Shown: positions 1-8,964, numbered from the stretch's first letter. The stretch: 64,000 nt of DNA from UBA8438 sp963934795 (GCA_963934795.1 CAWWAF010000004.1:11936-75935); one strand, 5' to 3'. Notes: generated by a model not told the origin, from the letters alone. A program made the numbers and translations.

Positions 1-1456
1 AGCCGCTCGCCAGCATCATGACGACCCCGCCGCCGATCACGATCAACCCGACGGCCCCGAACAGCTGCGGAACGGCCAGGCTCTCGATCAGGCCCGCCAC
101 CAACCCCGCCAACAAGTTACCGAGTGCGGCGGCCATGAACCAGATGCCCATCATCTGACCGACCAGCCGTTTCGGCGACAGCTTGGTGATACTGCTGAGG
201 CCTACCGGGCTCAGGCACAGCTCTCCAACGGTATGAAAGAAGTACGTCACGACCAACCACATGGGGCTCACGCGAGTTCCGTCCGTCGCGAACGTAGCGC
301 CCCAGGCCAGCACCAGGAATCCGAGTCCTAGCAGCAGCAAACCGTACGTGAATTTCGCCGAAATCGACGGGTTCTTCGAACCAAGTCGTACCCACAGCGA
401 TCCGACGACCGGCGCCAGCAGGATGATGAAAAGCGGATTGACCGACTGCAGCCAGGTCGTCGGGACCTCAAATCCCAACACGCTCCGGTCTGTCAGTCGA
501 TCCGCGAACAGATTCATCGACGATCCCGCCTGCTCGAACCCAGACCAGAACACGGCGGCCGCAACGAAGAGCACGGGGATCACCGCGACCCGCCCACGCT
601 CCTCTAGGGTCAATCGACCGAACATGAAAATGTAGACGAAGTACACCACGACGAGGCCCGCAATGATGGCGCCCGTAGCCTGCGCCACGTCGAGAATCGA
701 GAAGGCCCACATGCCAGCGGTTTGCAGCCAGGTCGTGGCCAGAACCAGTGCGACGACCAGGCCGAGCCCCCACCAGAAACTGCGCAGAGCCCGCCCGCGG
801 TCACCGCTGTCCCGGTTCCGCAGCAGGCCGGCGTCTCCCATGTGCCGCCATCCCCACACATACTGCACAACCCCCAAGATCATCCCGAAACCGGCGGCGC
901 TAAACCCGAGATGCCAATTGACGCGCTCCCCGAGCGTTCCGCAGACCAGCGGACCGGCCAGTCCACCGACGTTGATGCCCATATAGAAGATGGAAAAGCC
1001 GGCGTCTCGTCGCGCACCACCCTCGGGATAGAGGTCGGCCACGATCGCGCTCACGTTCGGCTTGAGCAGACCGGTGCCAAGCACGATCAGCACCAGGCCC
1101 AGATAGAACGCGGACAGCGTAGGAATCGCGAGGGTCAAGTGACCCACGGCAATGATGACCCCGCCGATGAGCACGGCCTGACGCTGGCCGGTCAACCGAT
1201 CGGCGATCCACCCTCCCGGCAGTGCGACCGCATACACGGCAAAGGTATACAGCCCGTAGATCGCCGTCGCGGTGACGTCGGTCATACCCAAACCGCCGTT
1301 CGCCACCAGATCGGTCATGAACAGCACGAGCAGGGCCCGCATGCCGTAGTAGCTGAACCGTTCCCACATCTCCGTGAAGAACAGCGTCGACAGACCGCGC
1401 GGATGCCCAGACAACGAAACCGCGTCAGACCCGGCATCATCGGGTGCGTGTGACAT
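1..1456 (-). CDS. POT-family proton-dependent oligopeptide transporter (C-terminus off the window)
   Basis: Inner-membrane major-facilitator transporter that imports di- and tripeptides with protons. The frame is open from an ATG at 1456 to the left edge, about 485 codons, so only the C-terminal end is missing. The family signature E-x-x-E-R-F-x-Y-Y is at residues 29-37 (EMWERFSYY) and a second signature, FYMGINVGG, is near residue 155. Repeated stretches of about 20 hydrophobic residues fit 12-14 helices. It is divergent from the phosphoesterase gene with 27 bp between the two starts, so the promoters must overlap or lie inside the genes. No strong ribosome binding site precedes the ATG. Confidence 0.9.
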   Translation of the reverse strand, partial: MSHAPDDAGSDAVSLSGHPRGLSTLFFTEMWERFSYYGMRALLVLFMTDLVANGGLGMTDVTATAIYGLYTFAVYAVALPGGWIADRLTGQRQAVLIGGVIIAVGHLTLAIPTLSAFYLGLVLIVLGTGLLKPNVSAIVADLYPEGGARRDAGFSIFYMGINVGGLAGPLVCGTLGERVNWHLGFSAAGFGMILGVVQYVWGWRHMGDAGLLRNRDSGDRGRALRSFWWGLGLVVALVLATTWLQTAGMWAFSILDVAQATGAIIAGLVVVYFVYIFMFGRLTLEERGRVAVIPVLFVAAAVFWSGFEQAGSSMNLFADRLTDRSVLGFEVPTTWLQSVNPLFIILLAPVVGSLWVRLGSKNPSISAKFTYGLLLLGLGFLVLAWGATFATDGTRVSPMWLVVTYFFHTVGELCLSPVGLSSITKLSPKRLVGQMMGIWFMAAALGNLLAGLVAGLIESLAVPQLFGAVGLIVIGGGVVMMLASG

Positions 1457-1483
1457 GGCAGACAGCTTACACTCAAAGAACGC

Positions 1484-2245
1484 ATGCCTCTTGACGACTA
1501 TCGTCGCAAGCGCGACTTCGCGAAGACTCCAGAGCCCTCCGGCGATCGCACGCGACGCGCGCGGAAAACCGGCACGCCGAAGCCCCTCTACTTCTGCGTC
1601 CAAAAACACCTCGCGAGCCGGCTGCACTACGACCTGCGTCTCGAACACGACGGGGTGCTGCTGTCCTGGGCGGTCCCGAAAGGGCCGTCGCTCGACCCAC
1701 GCGACAAGCACATGGCGGTACGGACCGAGGACCACCCGTACGATTACGGCGAGTTTGAGGGGGGCATTTCGGAGGGCTACGGAGCAGGTGTGGTCATGCT
1801 GTGGGACTACGGCACCTGGCAGCCCGAGGTGCAGGACATCGACGCCGCGCTCGACACGGGCGACCTCGAGTTCACGCTCGACGGCTACAAGCTCAAGGGC
1901 TCGTGGGTCCTGGTCCGCACGCGGGACCGGCCCGGCACCGCCGCGTCCCAGAAAGGGCGCAGCTGGCTGCTGATCAAGCATAGAGACCACTGGTCCGGTC
2001 CGCTTGACATCACCACGTTCGCGCCCCTCTCGGTCAAGAGTGAGGCCGACTTCGACGATATCCTTGCCGCCGAACTGCTGGACACATGGGTCACGGGGAG
2101 GCCGGGCACCGGCGGCGTTCCCAACAAGAAGTTGCGTGACGTCGTGGCCAAAGCCGCCGCGAAAATAGCGGACCGCGAGAACGCATCCGAATCACTGGCG
2201 CCACGCGCGGCACGTGCAAAAAAACGGAAATCGATCCGCGGCTAG
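1484..2245 (+). CDS. Stand-alone LigD-type 3'-phosphoesterase domain protein
   Basis: Predicted 3'-end-cleaning nuclease/phosphatase. In full-length LigD this domain removes 3' ribonucleotides and 3' phosphates before end joining. The 253-residue protein has the phosphoesterase core only: the His/Asp/Arg cluster of the active site is visible in HLASRLHYDLRLEHDG (about residues 43-58), and a further conserved His is in TEDHPYDY. There is no ligase domain (no KxDG motif) and no primase domain. The C-terminal ~40 residues are rich in Lys, Arg and Ala and may bind DNA. No ku gene or ATP-dependent ligase is in the window, so a full end-joining system, if present, lies elsewhere. Confidence 0.85.
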   Translation: MPLDDYRRKRDFAKTPEPSGDRTRRARKTGTPKPLYFCVQKHLASRLHYDLRLEHDGVLLSWAVPKGPSLDPRDKHMAVRTEDHPYDYGEFEGGISEGYGAGVVMLWDYGTWQPEVQDIDAALDTGDLEFTLDGYKLKGSWVLVRTRDRPGTAASQKGRSWLLIKHRDHWSGPLDITTFAPLSVKSEADFDDILAAELLDTWVTGRPGTGGVPNKKLRDVVAKAAAKIADRENASESLAPRAARAKKRKSIRG

Positions 2246-2281
2246 GGCGCGCCGCCGCCACGCACCGCGGCAACGTGTCGG

Positions 2282-3247
2282 TTACGCCAACAACCGTTGG
2301 GCCAGCACGCTCCACACCGCATACGCCAGTCGACGTCGGGCGTGTCGGGCGAAGCCGCGTGGCCAGAACTCACCGCTGATGACCTCACATCCGTCGGGCA
2401 CATTGCCGAGGGGTAGTGGCTCCTTGTGCTCCTTCGCGTAACTCGCCAGTGCATCCTGCCCCGGCTGACCGGTGTTGACGATGACCACGTCCACCCGGCG
2501 GCCGATGGCCTCGCTGATCCGCAAGACGGCGGTGGCGGCGGTAAATCCCTGCATCCCTCGTCCCTCGGTCAGCAGGTTGGTCACCAGGATAATGGGACCG
2601 TTCACGGCGGCCACGGCCTCGCGTACCCCGGTGGGAAGAAAGATAGGCACGAGACTGGTGTAGAAGCTCCCCGGCCCGATGACGAGCGCGTCGAACGTCG
2701 GGATCGCCTCGGCTGCGGCAGGGTGAATACTCACCTCCGGTTCCAGCCAGATGCGACTGACCCGGCGCCCCTGGCTCTGCTCCTGGTCCACCTCCACCTC
2801 TCCGCGAGTGGTCGAGCCATCTTCGTAAGCGGCGCAGACAGTGGCCTGTTCGACACTGATCGGCCACACTCGCCCGACACAATCCAGCAGCGTACGGAGT
2901 CCGTCGACAGCGGCGAGAAAATCGCCGCTGTACTGCTCCATCATCGACAACAGCAGGTTGCCGCCAGTGTGGCCACCGAGCTTGTCGTGCTCGAAGCCTG
3001 AGAGGCGAGTCAGCAGGATGCGGCGGGCCTCCGCTTCGTTGCGCGCGAGAGCCAGGGCGCACCTGAGCACGTCGCCTGGGGGCAACACACCGAGTTGGTC
3101 GCGTAGCGCGCCAGAACTTCCGCCGCTGTCGAACATGGTGACGACGGCGTGCACCCGAAGCCACGGATTGTCCTTGAGCCCGCCAATGAGACTGGGCAAC
3201 CCGGTGCCGCCGCCAAAACATCCGACGTTCAACTCCCGCAAGCGCAT
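2282..3247 (-). CDS. yvcK: YvcK/CofD-like protein (gluconeogenesis factor family)
   Basis: Member of the CofD/YvcK fold family. YvcK proteins bind UDP-sugars and influence carbon allocation and cell-wall synthesis, while CofD itself is an F420-pathway transferase. The 321-residue length and the N-terminal nucleotide-sugar loop GGGTGLP (residues 12-18), followed by TMFDSGGSSG, match YvcK. The start at 3247 places this loop close to the N-terminus; the frame stays open upstream to 3355, but those codons do not look like the family. It converges on the phosphoesterase gene with 36 bp between the stops and is divergent from the DinB gene. The assignment as YvcK rather than CofD is inference: no other F420 gene is nearby. 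Confidence 0.85.
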   Translation of the reverse strand: MRLRELNVGCFGGGTGLPSLIGGLKDNPWLRVHAVVTMFDSGGSSGALRDQLGVLPPGDVLRCALALARNEAEARRILLTRLSGFEHDKLGGHTGGNLLLSMMEQYSGDFLAAVDGLRTLLDCVGRVWPISVEQATVCAAYEDGSTTRGEVEVDQEQSQGRRVSRIWLEPEVSIHPAAAEAIPTFDALVIGPGSFYTSLVPIFLPTGVREAVAAVNGPIILVTNLLTEGRGMQGFTAATAVLRISEAIGRRVDVVIVNTGQPGQDALASYAKEHKEPLPLGNVPDGCEVISGEFWPRGFARHARRRLAYAVWSVLAQRLLA

Positions 3248-3366
3248 CCGGGCATTGTCTCGGATTTCGCCGACACTAATCCAGCCTGACGGCGATGATG
3301 ACCGCCCGGAGGTCCACGGATCATCACGTTCCAGATAAGATGCGCAGACGCGCACGCCCCAGCCTC

Positions 3367-3852
3367 ATGCCCCTCATCGATATCCTGTTACCCGAGTACG
3401 ACCGCGAGATCGGAGTCACCCGCGCGATGATGGCCACGGTCCCGGAGGCGGAGCTGACCTGGCGTCCTGAAACACAGGCGCGCACGCTTGGGGAACTCCT
3501 CGCACATCTGGCCGACATTCCTGCCTGGACGGCCGTGGTCATGACCTCCGATCGCCACGACCTGGCGGGGACCGACGCAGAACCGGCGTCTACGGGCGGG
3601 ATGACCGACCTCCTCTCTCGATTCGATACGCACGCGGCCGCCGGGCGCGCCGCACTGGCGGGTCGGCTCGACCCGGATCTCACGGCTGATTGGCTGCTGG
3701 AGCGGGACGGCGGGCTGGTCTTCGCACTCCCCCGTATTTCCGTGTTCCGAGTGCTCGTCTTGAATCACTTGATTCATCATCGGGGTCAGCTGAGCGTCTA
3801 CCTGCGCATGCGGGGCGTCTCGCTGCCCGCCATCTACGGACCCGTGCGGTAA
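3367..3852 (+). CDS. DinB-superfamily four-helix protein
   Basis: Small helical protein of the DinB/YfiT-like superfamily, whose members typically bind a divalent metal through three histidines. Some are thiol S-transferases and many are uncharacterised. Candidate ligands are the His in ELLAHLADIP and the two adjacent His in LIHHRGQLSVYLR near the C-terminus, which matches the usual HxxxH-like C-terminal motif. The ATG at 3367 gives 161 residues, the normal family size; ATGs at 3295 and 3340 would add an Arg-rich tail that does not look like the family. The substrate cannot be told from sequence. A second DinB-like gene is at 43.4 kb. Confidence 0.75.
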   Translation: MPLIDILLPEYDREIGVTRAMMATVPEAELTWRPETQARTLGELLAHLADIPAWTAVVMTSDRHDLAGTDAEPASTGGMTDLLSRFDTHAAAGRAALAGRLDPDLTADWLLERDGGLVFALPRISVFRVLVLNHLIHHRGQLSVYLRMRGVSLPAIYGPVR

Positions 3853-3922
3853 ACTCTTTCGACGACGCGGGCGGTCACGCTCCGCTTGTGGATCGCCCCC
3901 ACTACCTTCTTTCGGACATCTC

Positions 3923-4966
3923 GTGAGCATTTCCGACTACACGCCTCACCCACGCCTACGACATGGCCATTGGATGACCCTCTTTACGTGGGGACGCCAA
4001 CGCCACTTTACGCAGTTGCCGCCGCCCGTCCCACGCTACTTCGATGTGGCGTCGGATGCCCGTGTGCTCGCCCATTGCTACTGGCAGGCACAGCCGCGAG
4101 CACACGGAACCCTGATCGGTCTCCACGGGCTCGAGGGGTCGAGTCAGGCACACTACATGAAGGGCATGGCCGACAAGGCGTATCGCGCCGGATTCAACGC
4201 GGTCATGCTCAACCAGCGCAATTGTGGTGGAACGGAAGCCCTGTCGGCTGGGCTGTATCACTCTGGACTGTCAGACGACCCGCGTGCGGTCATTGCGGAG
4301 TTGATCCAGCTTGACCGGCTCCCCGCGATCAGCGTCGCCGGGTATTCCCTGGGCGGGAATGTCGCGCTCCGGCTGGCAGGCGACTACGGCGCGGACACGC
4401 CGCCTGAGGTACGGGCCATCGTGGCGATCTCACCCACGATGGATCTGGGCCTGTGCGTCGAGGCGCTCGAACGCCGATCCAATCTCATCTACGAATGGAA
4501 TTTCGTGCGCAACCTCAAGGCGCGGATGCGACGAAAAGATCAGGCGTGGCCCGGTCGTTTCGACCTGGGCCCGCTCGACACCGTGCGGACCGTGCGGGAA
4601 TTCGACGAGCGGTTCACGGCGCCACACCACGGCTTCCAGGACGCCGACGACTACTACTATCGCGCGAGCAGCCTCCGAGTCATCGACCGGGTGCAGATTC
4701 CGACTCTGATCGTCAGCGCCGAGGACGACCCCTTCGTGCCGCCGGAGCAATTCGACGACCCAAGTGTGGCAGTCAACCCGCACGTGACCGTCCAGGTCAC
4801 ACGTTATGGGGGACACTGCGGCTACTACGAGGGGGCCGCCGCCGGTTTCGACGGCTATTGGGCCGAACGGCGGATCGTCGCGTTCGCGCGGGAACACGGG
4901 ACCCCGCTGGCCAACGCCCCAGTCATGCCCTCAGCGGACCGACAGCGGGAGTGTATCCAGCAGTAG
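3923..4966 (+). CDS. YheT-family alpha/beta hydrolase
   Basis: Serine hydrolase of the YheT/COG0429 type (esterase-like, natural substrate unknown). All three catalytic residues are visible: nucleophile Ser142 in GYSLGGN, acid Asp268 or Asp269 in AEDDPFVPP, and His298 in RYGGHCGYY. HGLEGSS near residue 70 is the oxyanion-hole region. Length 347 is normal. A GTG at 3923 is the best start, since the family N-terminus (PHPRLRHGHWMTLF) begins right after it. The 3' end overlaps the converging DUF72 gene by 112 bp as the sequence stands, or by only 36 bp if that gene's apparent frameshift is repaired. Confidence 0.88.
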   Translation: MSISDYTPHPRLRHGHWMTLFTWGRQRHFTQLPPPVPRYFDVASDARVLAHCYWQAQPRAHGTLIGLHGLEGSSQAHYMKGMADKAYRAGFNAVMLNQRNCGGTEALSAGLYHSGLSDDPRAVIAELIQLDRLPAISVAGYSLGGNVALRLAGDYGADTPPEVRAIVAISPTMDLGLCVEALERRSNLIYEWNFVRNLKARMRRKDQAWPGRFDLGPLDTVRTVREFDERFTAPHHGFQDADDYYYRASSLRVIDRVQIPTLIVSAEDDPFVPPEQFDDPSVAVNPHVTVQVTRYGGHCGYYEGAAAGFDGYWAERRIVAFAREHGTPLANAPVMPSADRQRECIQQ

Positions 4967-5691
4967 TCGCGCAAAGTCTGGCCCCTTCCCTCGTCTTCAT
5001 GCTTGAAGTACACGAAGACCTCGTCGCAACTCGCGCACGCGGTCGCAATGGTGTCCGCCCACCGGGCGATATCGTCACGCTCGTAGCCTTGGTCGCGCAG
5101 CCGGAAGTAGCCGTACGGGGCAGTCGCCTCGACGGGCGTGGTCAAGCGCTCGCTGTCCGCAACGCAGAGCGCCAGCCGGCGGGCTCGAAGCCTGTCGAAC
5201 ACGTCCGGGTCATGCCAGGAATCGTGACGGAACTCGAACGCGGCGCGGACGCCCGGTGGCAGCATGTCCAAAAATCCGTCGAGCACCGCCAGGTCTTTCT
5301 TGAAAGACGGTGGCAGCTGAAACAACAACACGCCCAGTTTTGGCCCCAACGTCTGGGCTGCGTCACAAAACGCCGTGACCGTCTCCTCGCACCTTCGCAA
5401 CCGGGCCAGATGCGTGATGCGTCTCGGTGCTTTGAGCGTGAAACGGAAGTGGTCAGGCGTGACCTCCGACCAGCCGGCCAGCAGACGGTCCGTCGGCATG
5501 CGATAAAAGGTGTAGTTGATCTCGACGGTGGACAGCCGTTCCGCGTAGAACGGGAGCATCTTCTTGGCGGGCAGCTTCTCCGGATAGAAACTCCCCTTCC
5601 ATTCGGCGTAGTTGTAGCCGGAGGTCCCGACCAAGATGCGAGAGGCAGCGGCTCCGCTGTCCGCTCCCGCCGGAAGGGGTGATGACGACAT
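4855..5691 (-). CDS. DUF72 family protein with an apparent 3' frameshift
   Basis: TIM-barrel-like protein of the DUF72 (YecE) family, function unknown. The N-terminus GTSGYNYAEWKGSFYPEKLP and the late motif VYFKHEDEG are family hallmarks. After HEDEGRG the current frame runs into about 38 residues unlike the family and stops at 4855. One base further along, the frame reads PDFARLLLDTLPLSVR and stops at 4931-4933, which is the expected DUF72 ending. This fits loss of one G in the GGGG run near 4982-4985 (coding strand). The start at 5691 overlaps the opposite-strand ATG at 5690, so intergenic room is minimal. Confidence 0.8.
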   Translation of the reverse strand: MSSSPLPAGADSGAAASRILVGTSGYNYAEWKGSFYPEKLPAKKMLPFYAERLSTVEINYTFYRMPTDRLLAGWSEVTPDHFRFTLKAPRRITHLARLRRCEETVTAFCDAAQTLGPKLGVLLFQLPPSFKKDLAVLDGFLDMLPPGVRAAFEFRHDSWHDPDVFDRLRARRLALCVADSERLTTPVEATAPYGYFRLRDQGYERDDIARWADTIATACASCDEVFVYFKHEDEGRGQTLRDYCWIHSRCRSAEGMTGALASGVPCSRANATIRRSAQ

Positions 5692-5731
5692 GACGGTGAG
5701 TGTATCGCAGCCACCCGCAGGCAACGAGCGG

Positions 5732-6448
5732 ATGCACCACCGCCAGGCAGCGCCCCCGCCCACTCCGGCGTTCACGCCACACGAGCGCCGATTGGTCAGC
5801 CGGTTGCGCACCCCTCGCGCAGTCCAGCGCTACCTCAACGCGCTCTCCTACAATGCGGCCGACGGCCCCCTCACGCTCCGGAGTTTTCGGGGCGTCGTAC
5901 GTCACCAGACAGCCCACTGTCTCGAAGCGGTGCTCCTGGCGGCGACCGTCATGGAGCAGCACGGATTTCCCCCCCTGGTGCTCAGCTTCGAGTCTGTCGA
6001 CCAGCTCGACCACGTCCTGTTCGTGTATAAGCAGCGAGGCCGATGGGGTGCCGTGGCTCGGTCGCGTGACCCCGGACTTCACGGACGCAAGGCGGTCTAC
6101 AAAACGATACGCGCCCTGGCGCTGAGCTACGTCGAACCGTACGTCGACGCCACCGGTCGCCTGACCGGGTACGCAGTCGTCGATCTACGGACACTCACGC
6201 GATACGACTGGCGCCTGTCGGAACGCAACGTCTGGAAAGTGGAGCGCATGCTGCTCGACTATCCGCACCGACCTATCCGGACGCCACACCACCGGGTGAC
6301 CCAATGGCGACGCCGGTATCGCGCATTCGTCGACAGATTCCCTGGCGACAAGCCGAGGTTCTTCGCGGGGGAAAACGGGTGGAGCGAGCTGCCGGCCCCA
6401 TTCCGCCGGATCATCGGACGCGGCGAAAACCGCCGCAACAGAGGCTAA
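5732..6448 (+). CDS. Transglutaminase-like superfamily hypothetical protein
   Basis: Predicted soluble protein of about 238 residues with a possible papain/transglutaminase-like core: a Cys in TAHCLEAVLLAA, a His in QLDHVLFVYK and an Asp in ARSRDPGLHG, in the order and spacing of a Cys-His-Asp triad. The reaction is unknown and there is no signal peptide. Start choice is uncertain: ATG 5732 gives the shortest form upstream of the conserved FTPHERRLVSRL block, while ATG 5690 would overlap the start of the divergent DUF72 gene. The C-terminal end is basic. The inverted repeat at 6460 begins 12 bp after the stop. Confidence 0.6.
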   Translation: MHHRQAAPPPTPAFTPHERRLVSRLRTPRAVQRYLNALSYNAADGPLTLRSFRGVVRHQTAHCLEAVLLAATVMEQHGFPPLVLSFESVDQLDHVLFVYKQRGRWGAVARSRDPGLHGRKAVYKTIRALALSYVEPYVDATGRLTGYAVVDLRTLTRYDWRLSERNVWKVERMLLDYPHRPIRTPHHRVTQWRRRYRAFVDRFPGDKPRFFAGENGWSELPAPFRRIIGRGENRRNRG

Positions 6449-6459
6449 AGCGCAAGCAG

Positions 6460-6564
6460 GGTTTCCGGACGAGGCGTTCGTCTGGCAAGGCGCAACGAGG
6501 GAGCAGCCGGGCAGGCTGTGACCGAGGCCGCAACGCCGCCAGACGGACGCCTCGTCCGGAAACC
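6460..6564. repeat. 105-bp long inverted repeat (MITE-like or REP-like element)
   Basis: Two 27-nt arms, 6460-6486 and 6538-6564, are reverse complements at 26 of 27 positions; the one difference is a G.T pair in RNA. The 51-bp centre contains a second small hairpin (CAGCC, loop, GGCTG). The element fills the gap between two convergent genes. It could act as a bidirectional terminator, but arms this long with a structured centre are more typical of a mobile repeat. No second copy was found by eye in this window. Confidence 0.75.
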
Positions 6565-6565
6565 G

Positions 6566-6868
6566 TTAGTCTAGGTCGAATTCTCGTTCGGGCCTGGTAA
6601 TTGGCTCGTGCCGCGCTTGCTCGAGTGCCTCATCGAACCGTTTGGACAACTCATCGCCACGCGTCTGGTTGTCGCTCACCGACTGCTGAAACAAGGCTTC
6701 ACGCCGCGCCGCCTCGTCAGCCAGGATCTGCTGGGCGTGGTCAAGTTGCGGCTTGTCTTCGCGCTGCGGCTCAAGATGCGCGACGACGCGTTTCAGATGC
6801 GGGTCGACCGTCTGTGTCGTGCCGCAACACGGACAGACCACGTCGAACTCAGACGACAGCTTGGACAT
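6566..6868 (-). CDS. Small zinc-ribbon/coiled-coil hypothetical protein
   Basis: 100-residue soluble protein. Residues 12-16 contain a CPCCG knuckle (three Cys), suggesting metal binding. The rest is charged and helical with Gln, Glu, Ala and Arg (ILADEAARREALFQ, RFDEALEQARHEP), probably a short coiled coil. Only one Cys cluster is visible, so a complete zinc site would need dimerisation or other ligands. ATG 6868 is chosen because the Cys motif follows soon after; the frame is open upstream but overlaps the divergent signal-peptide gene. The stop lies 2 bp beyond the inverted repeat. Function not recognised. Confidence 0.6.
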   Translation of the reverse strand: MSKLSSEFDVVCPCCGTTQTVDPHLKRVVAHLEPQREDKPQLDHAQQILADEAARREALFQQSVSDNQTRGDELSKRFDEALEQARHEPITRPEREFDLD

Positions 6869-6938
6869 GGCAATGTTCCTCGGCTCTCCGCTCACACGCC
6901 GTGACACGACACACGGCCCGATTGCTATCATAGACCGC

Positions 6939-8642
6939 ATGAGACGTTCCGGGCACGACCCTGTGGTACGGGCAACCCTCCTCGGTTGCCTCCTTGGCCT
7001 CTGCACGCTGTTCGCCGTCTCCTCGGCGCACGCGCGACCGGGCCAAACAGCAACCGGATCGGTCGCAGGACAGCTGATTGACGCATCAAACGGCGAACCG
7101 ATCGCCGACGGCGTCCTTGTCCTCCGCGATCTCGCAAGTCGAGAACAACAGATCGTCACCACGAATGCCGCGGGTGAGTTCCGACTGGACGAGCTCTCGG
7201 CGGCTGCTTACTCCCTGCATGCGACCGCGATTGGCTACGTGGGCCGGCAGTACGGTCAGCGACACCCGCTGGAAGTCCCAGCCTCTATCGACCTTGCGGC
7301 CGGCGAGACACGGTCGAACGCCGATATCGCACTGACGCCGGCCGGCGCCATCATGGGTCGCATCACCACCGAGACCGGACAACCGCTGGCGTTCGCGGAG
7401 GTCGAAGCGCTTCGGCCGCAGCTCGACGGTGACCGCCGGATCCTGTTGCCGATGGGACGCACTGAGGGCAACGCACGTTGCGAGTACCGCATCGAGGGGC
7501 TGGCTCCCGGTCGCTACTACATAGCCGCGCTCGATCCCGACGACCTGGGCACAGAAGATGCGACCGGCCGCATACAGATGGTACCAACCTTGTTCCCTGG
7601 CGTGTCGACGCCAGGTCCGGCCGAGCGCGTCGAACTGTCGACCGGCGGAACCCGAACCAATGTCGACTTCCCACTGGTTGGCGCCTCCCGGGTGAGCGTA
7701 CGGGGTCAACTGGTGCACCCCGACGAGGCCAGGCTGGCCACTGGCTCCGTGATCATGAGCCCCGCGTCAGACGGCGGGTTGGGGCTGGGCATCGCGAGGC
7801 CGGCCGTGGTCCGGCCAGACGGCGTCTTCGAGTTTTCGAACGTCCCCCCCGGGCGGTACAACCTGCGGGCCAGCGCCCATACCAGCGTCGGACGAAGTTA
7901 TCGACGGCGGTCTGGCCTACGGACCCGCGGCACTGGCGCGGCTGTCTTTGGCTCGCGTCTGCTCGAGGTTCAGAGCACCGACGTAGAGGGTGTCGCGCTT
8001 CTCCTCAGCCCAGGCGCGCGTCTCTCAGGGGTGGTCGAGACCGTAGTCGGAGCCACCACGCCCGCCCCAGACCTACGCGGCCTCTGGGTGAGCGCGCCGG
8101 TCGCCGACGGCACGATCGGCTCAGAACTGGCGCAGAGTCAGGTAGACGAGAACGACCGCTTCATGCTCGAGACGCCGGACGGGCAGCGGGTCATCCGGCT
8201 GAACGAGCTACCGTCCCCCTGGTCGTTGGAGTCGGCGGTCTACGAAGAGCGCAACGGCATCGACATCGCGTTCGATCTGCGGTCGGGCGAGACGCGGGAA
8301 GGGATTCGCCTGGTCGTCACAGACCGGGTCACCCGTCTGACCGGCACCGTCCATGACCAACGGGGCCGCGTGGCTACCTACCCGGCCGTTGTCGCGCTGC
8401 CCGTCAATCCCGCGCTGTGACAGCCCCGCAGCCGACACGTCCACCTGACGTATCCAGACGCCTCGGGTCGCTATACGATGACCGGCCTACCGGCGGGCGC
8501 CTACCTCGTGTCCGTGGTGCCAGGAATCTACGAAGGGGATCTCTTCGGAGCAGCGGTGTTTCAGGAGATTGCGGCGGCCGGAGTTGAGGTGGCCATCGAG
8601 GCGGGAGAGAGTACGACGTTCGACCTGACGCTCACGAGCTAG
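6939..8642 (+). pseudogene. Secreted carboxypeptidase-regulatory-like domain protein interrupted by an in-frame TGA
   Basis: Exported multi-domain protein with an N-terminal signal peptide (hydrophobic LLGCLLGLCTLFAVSSAHA) and several beta-sandwich carboxypeptidase-regulatory-like repeats, e.g. GSVAGQLIDASNGEPIADG near residue 35. Such proteins are abundant in acidobacteria. Codon 494 is TGA (8418-8420). The same frame stays open for 73 more codons to a TAG at 8640-8642, and that segment (SGRYTMTGLPAGAYLVSVV ... STTFDLTLTS) is the typical C-terminal repeat of the family. The position where Trp (TGG) would be expected is the stop, so a G-to-A nonsense change is likely. The truncated 493-residue product may still be made. 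Confidence 0.8.
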
Positions 8643-8651
8643 CGCGGTGCA

Positions 8652-8876
8652 CTAACCCTCTTCTTCGTAACCTTCTTCTTCGATCGGACTGACACGCGTG
8701 GAGGGCCTGAGCGCCTCGCGATAGTCGTAAATAGGTAACCCCTCGACATGCAGAGATAGCCGACACCCCGGCGACTTGCGGTCGACGAGCACCGTCACCG
8801 GACTGCCCGCCACCCCTTCGCGAAACGCGAGACGGCACCCGCATGGCAAGTCAGCGTGGACGAACCCTTTAAGCAT
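8652..8876 (-). CDS. Small conserved-looking hypothetical protein
   Basis: 74-residue acidic-tailed protein with no signal peptide or membrane segment. It contains a short Cys pair (PCGCRL, near residue 12) and ends in a Glu-rich tail (IEEEGYEEEG). The ATG at 8876 is supported by a good ribosome binding site, GAGGGG, 8 nt upstream; a longer start at 8900 lacks one. It is convergent with the interrupted regulatory-domain gene (9 bp apart). The product is not recognised; the compact beta-type pattern could be a small binding domain, but that is a guess. Confidence 0.55.
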   Translation of the reverse strand: MLKGFVHADLPCGCRLAFREGVAGSPVTVLVDRKSPGCRLSLHVEGLPIYDYREALRPSTRVSPIEEEGYEEEG

Positions 8877-8964
8877 GTGTAACACCCCTCGCGCGGCCAA
8901 TCATACTACAGCCGTACACTGGCGAGGTGCTCCCCCAGGGGCATCCGCACGCCCGTACACGACA

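Noticed and set aside
722..1453. 243-residue open frame on the + strand inside the peptide transporter gene
   Set aside because: Antisense shadow of the POT gene; its codon content reflects the high GC and it has no recognisable domain.
4453..5682. 409-residue + strand frame spanning the YheT end and DUF72 gene
   Set aside because: Overlaps two well-supported genes in other frames; Arg/Gly/Pro-rich composition typical of a shadow frame.
8418..8420. Selenocysteine at the TGA in the regulatory-domain protein
   Set aside because: The expected residue is Trp, the position is not catalytic, and no clear selenocysteine-insertion hairpin was recognised just downstream.
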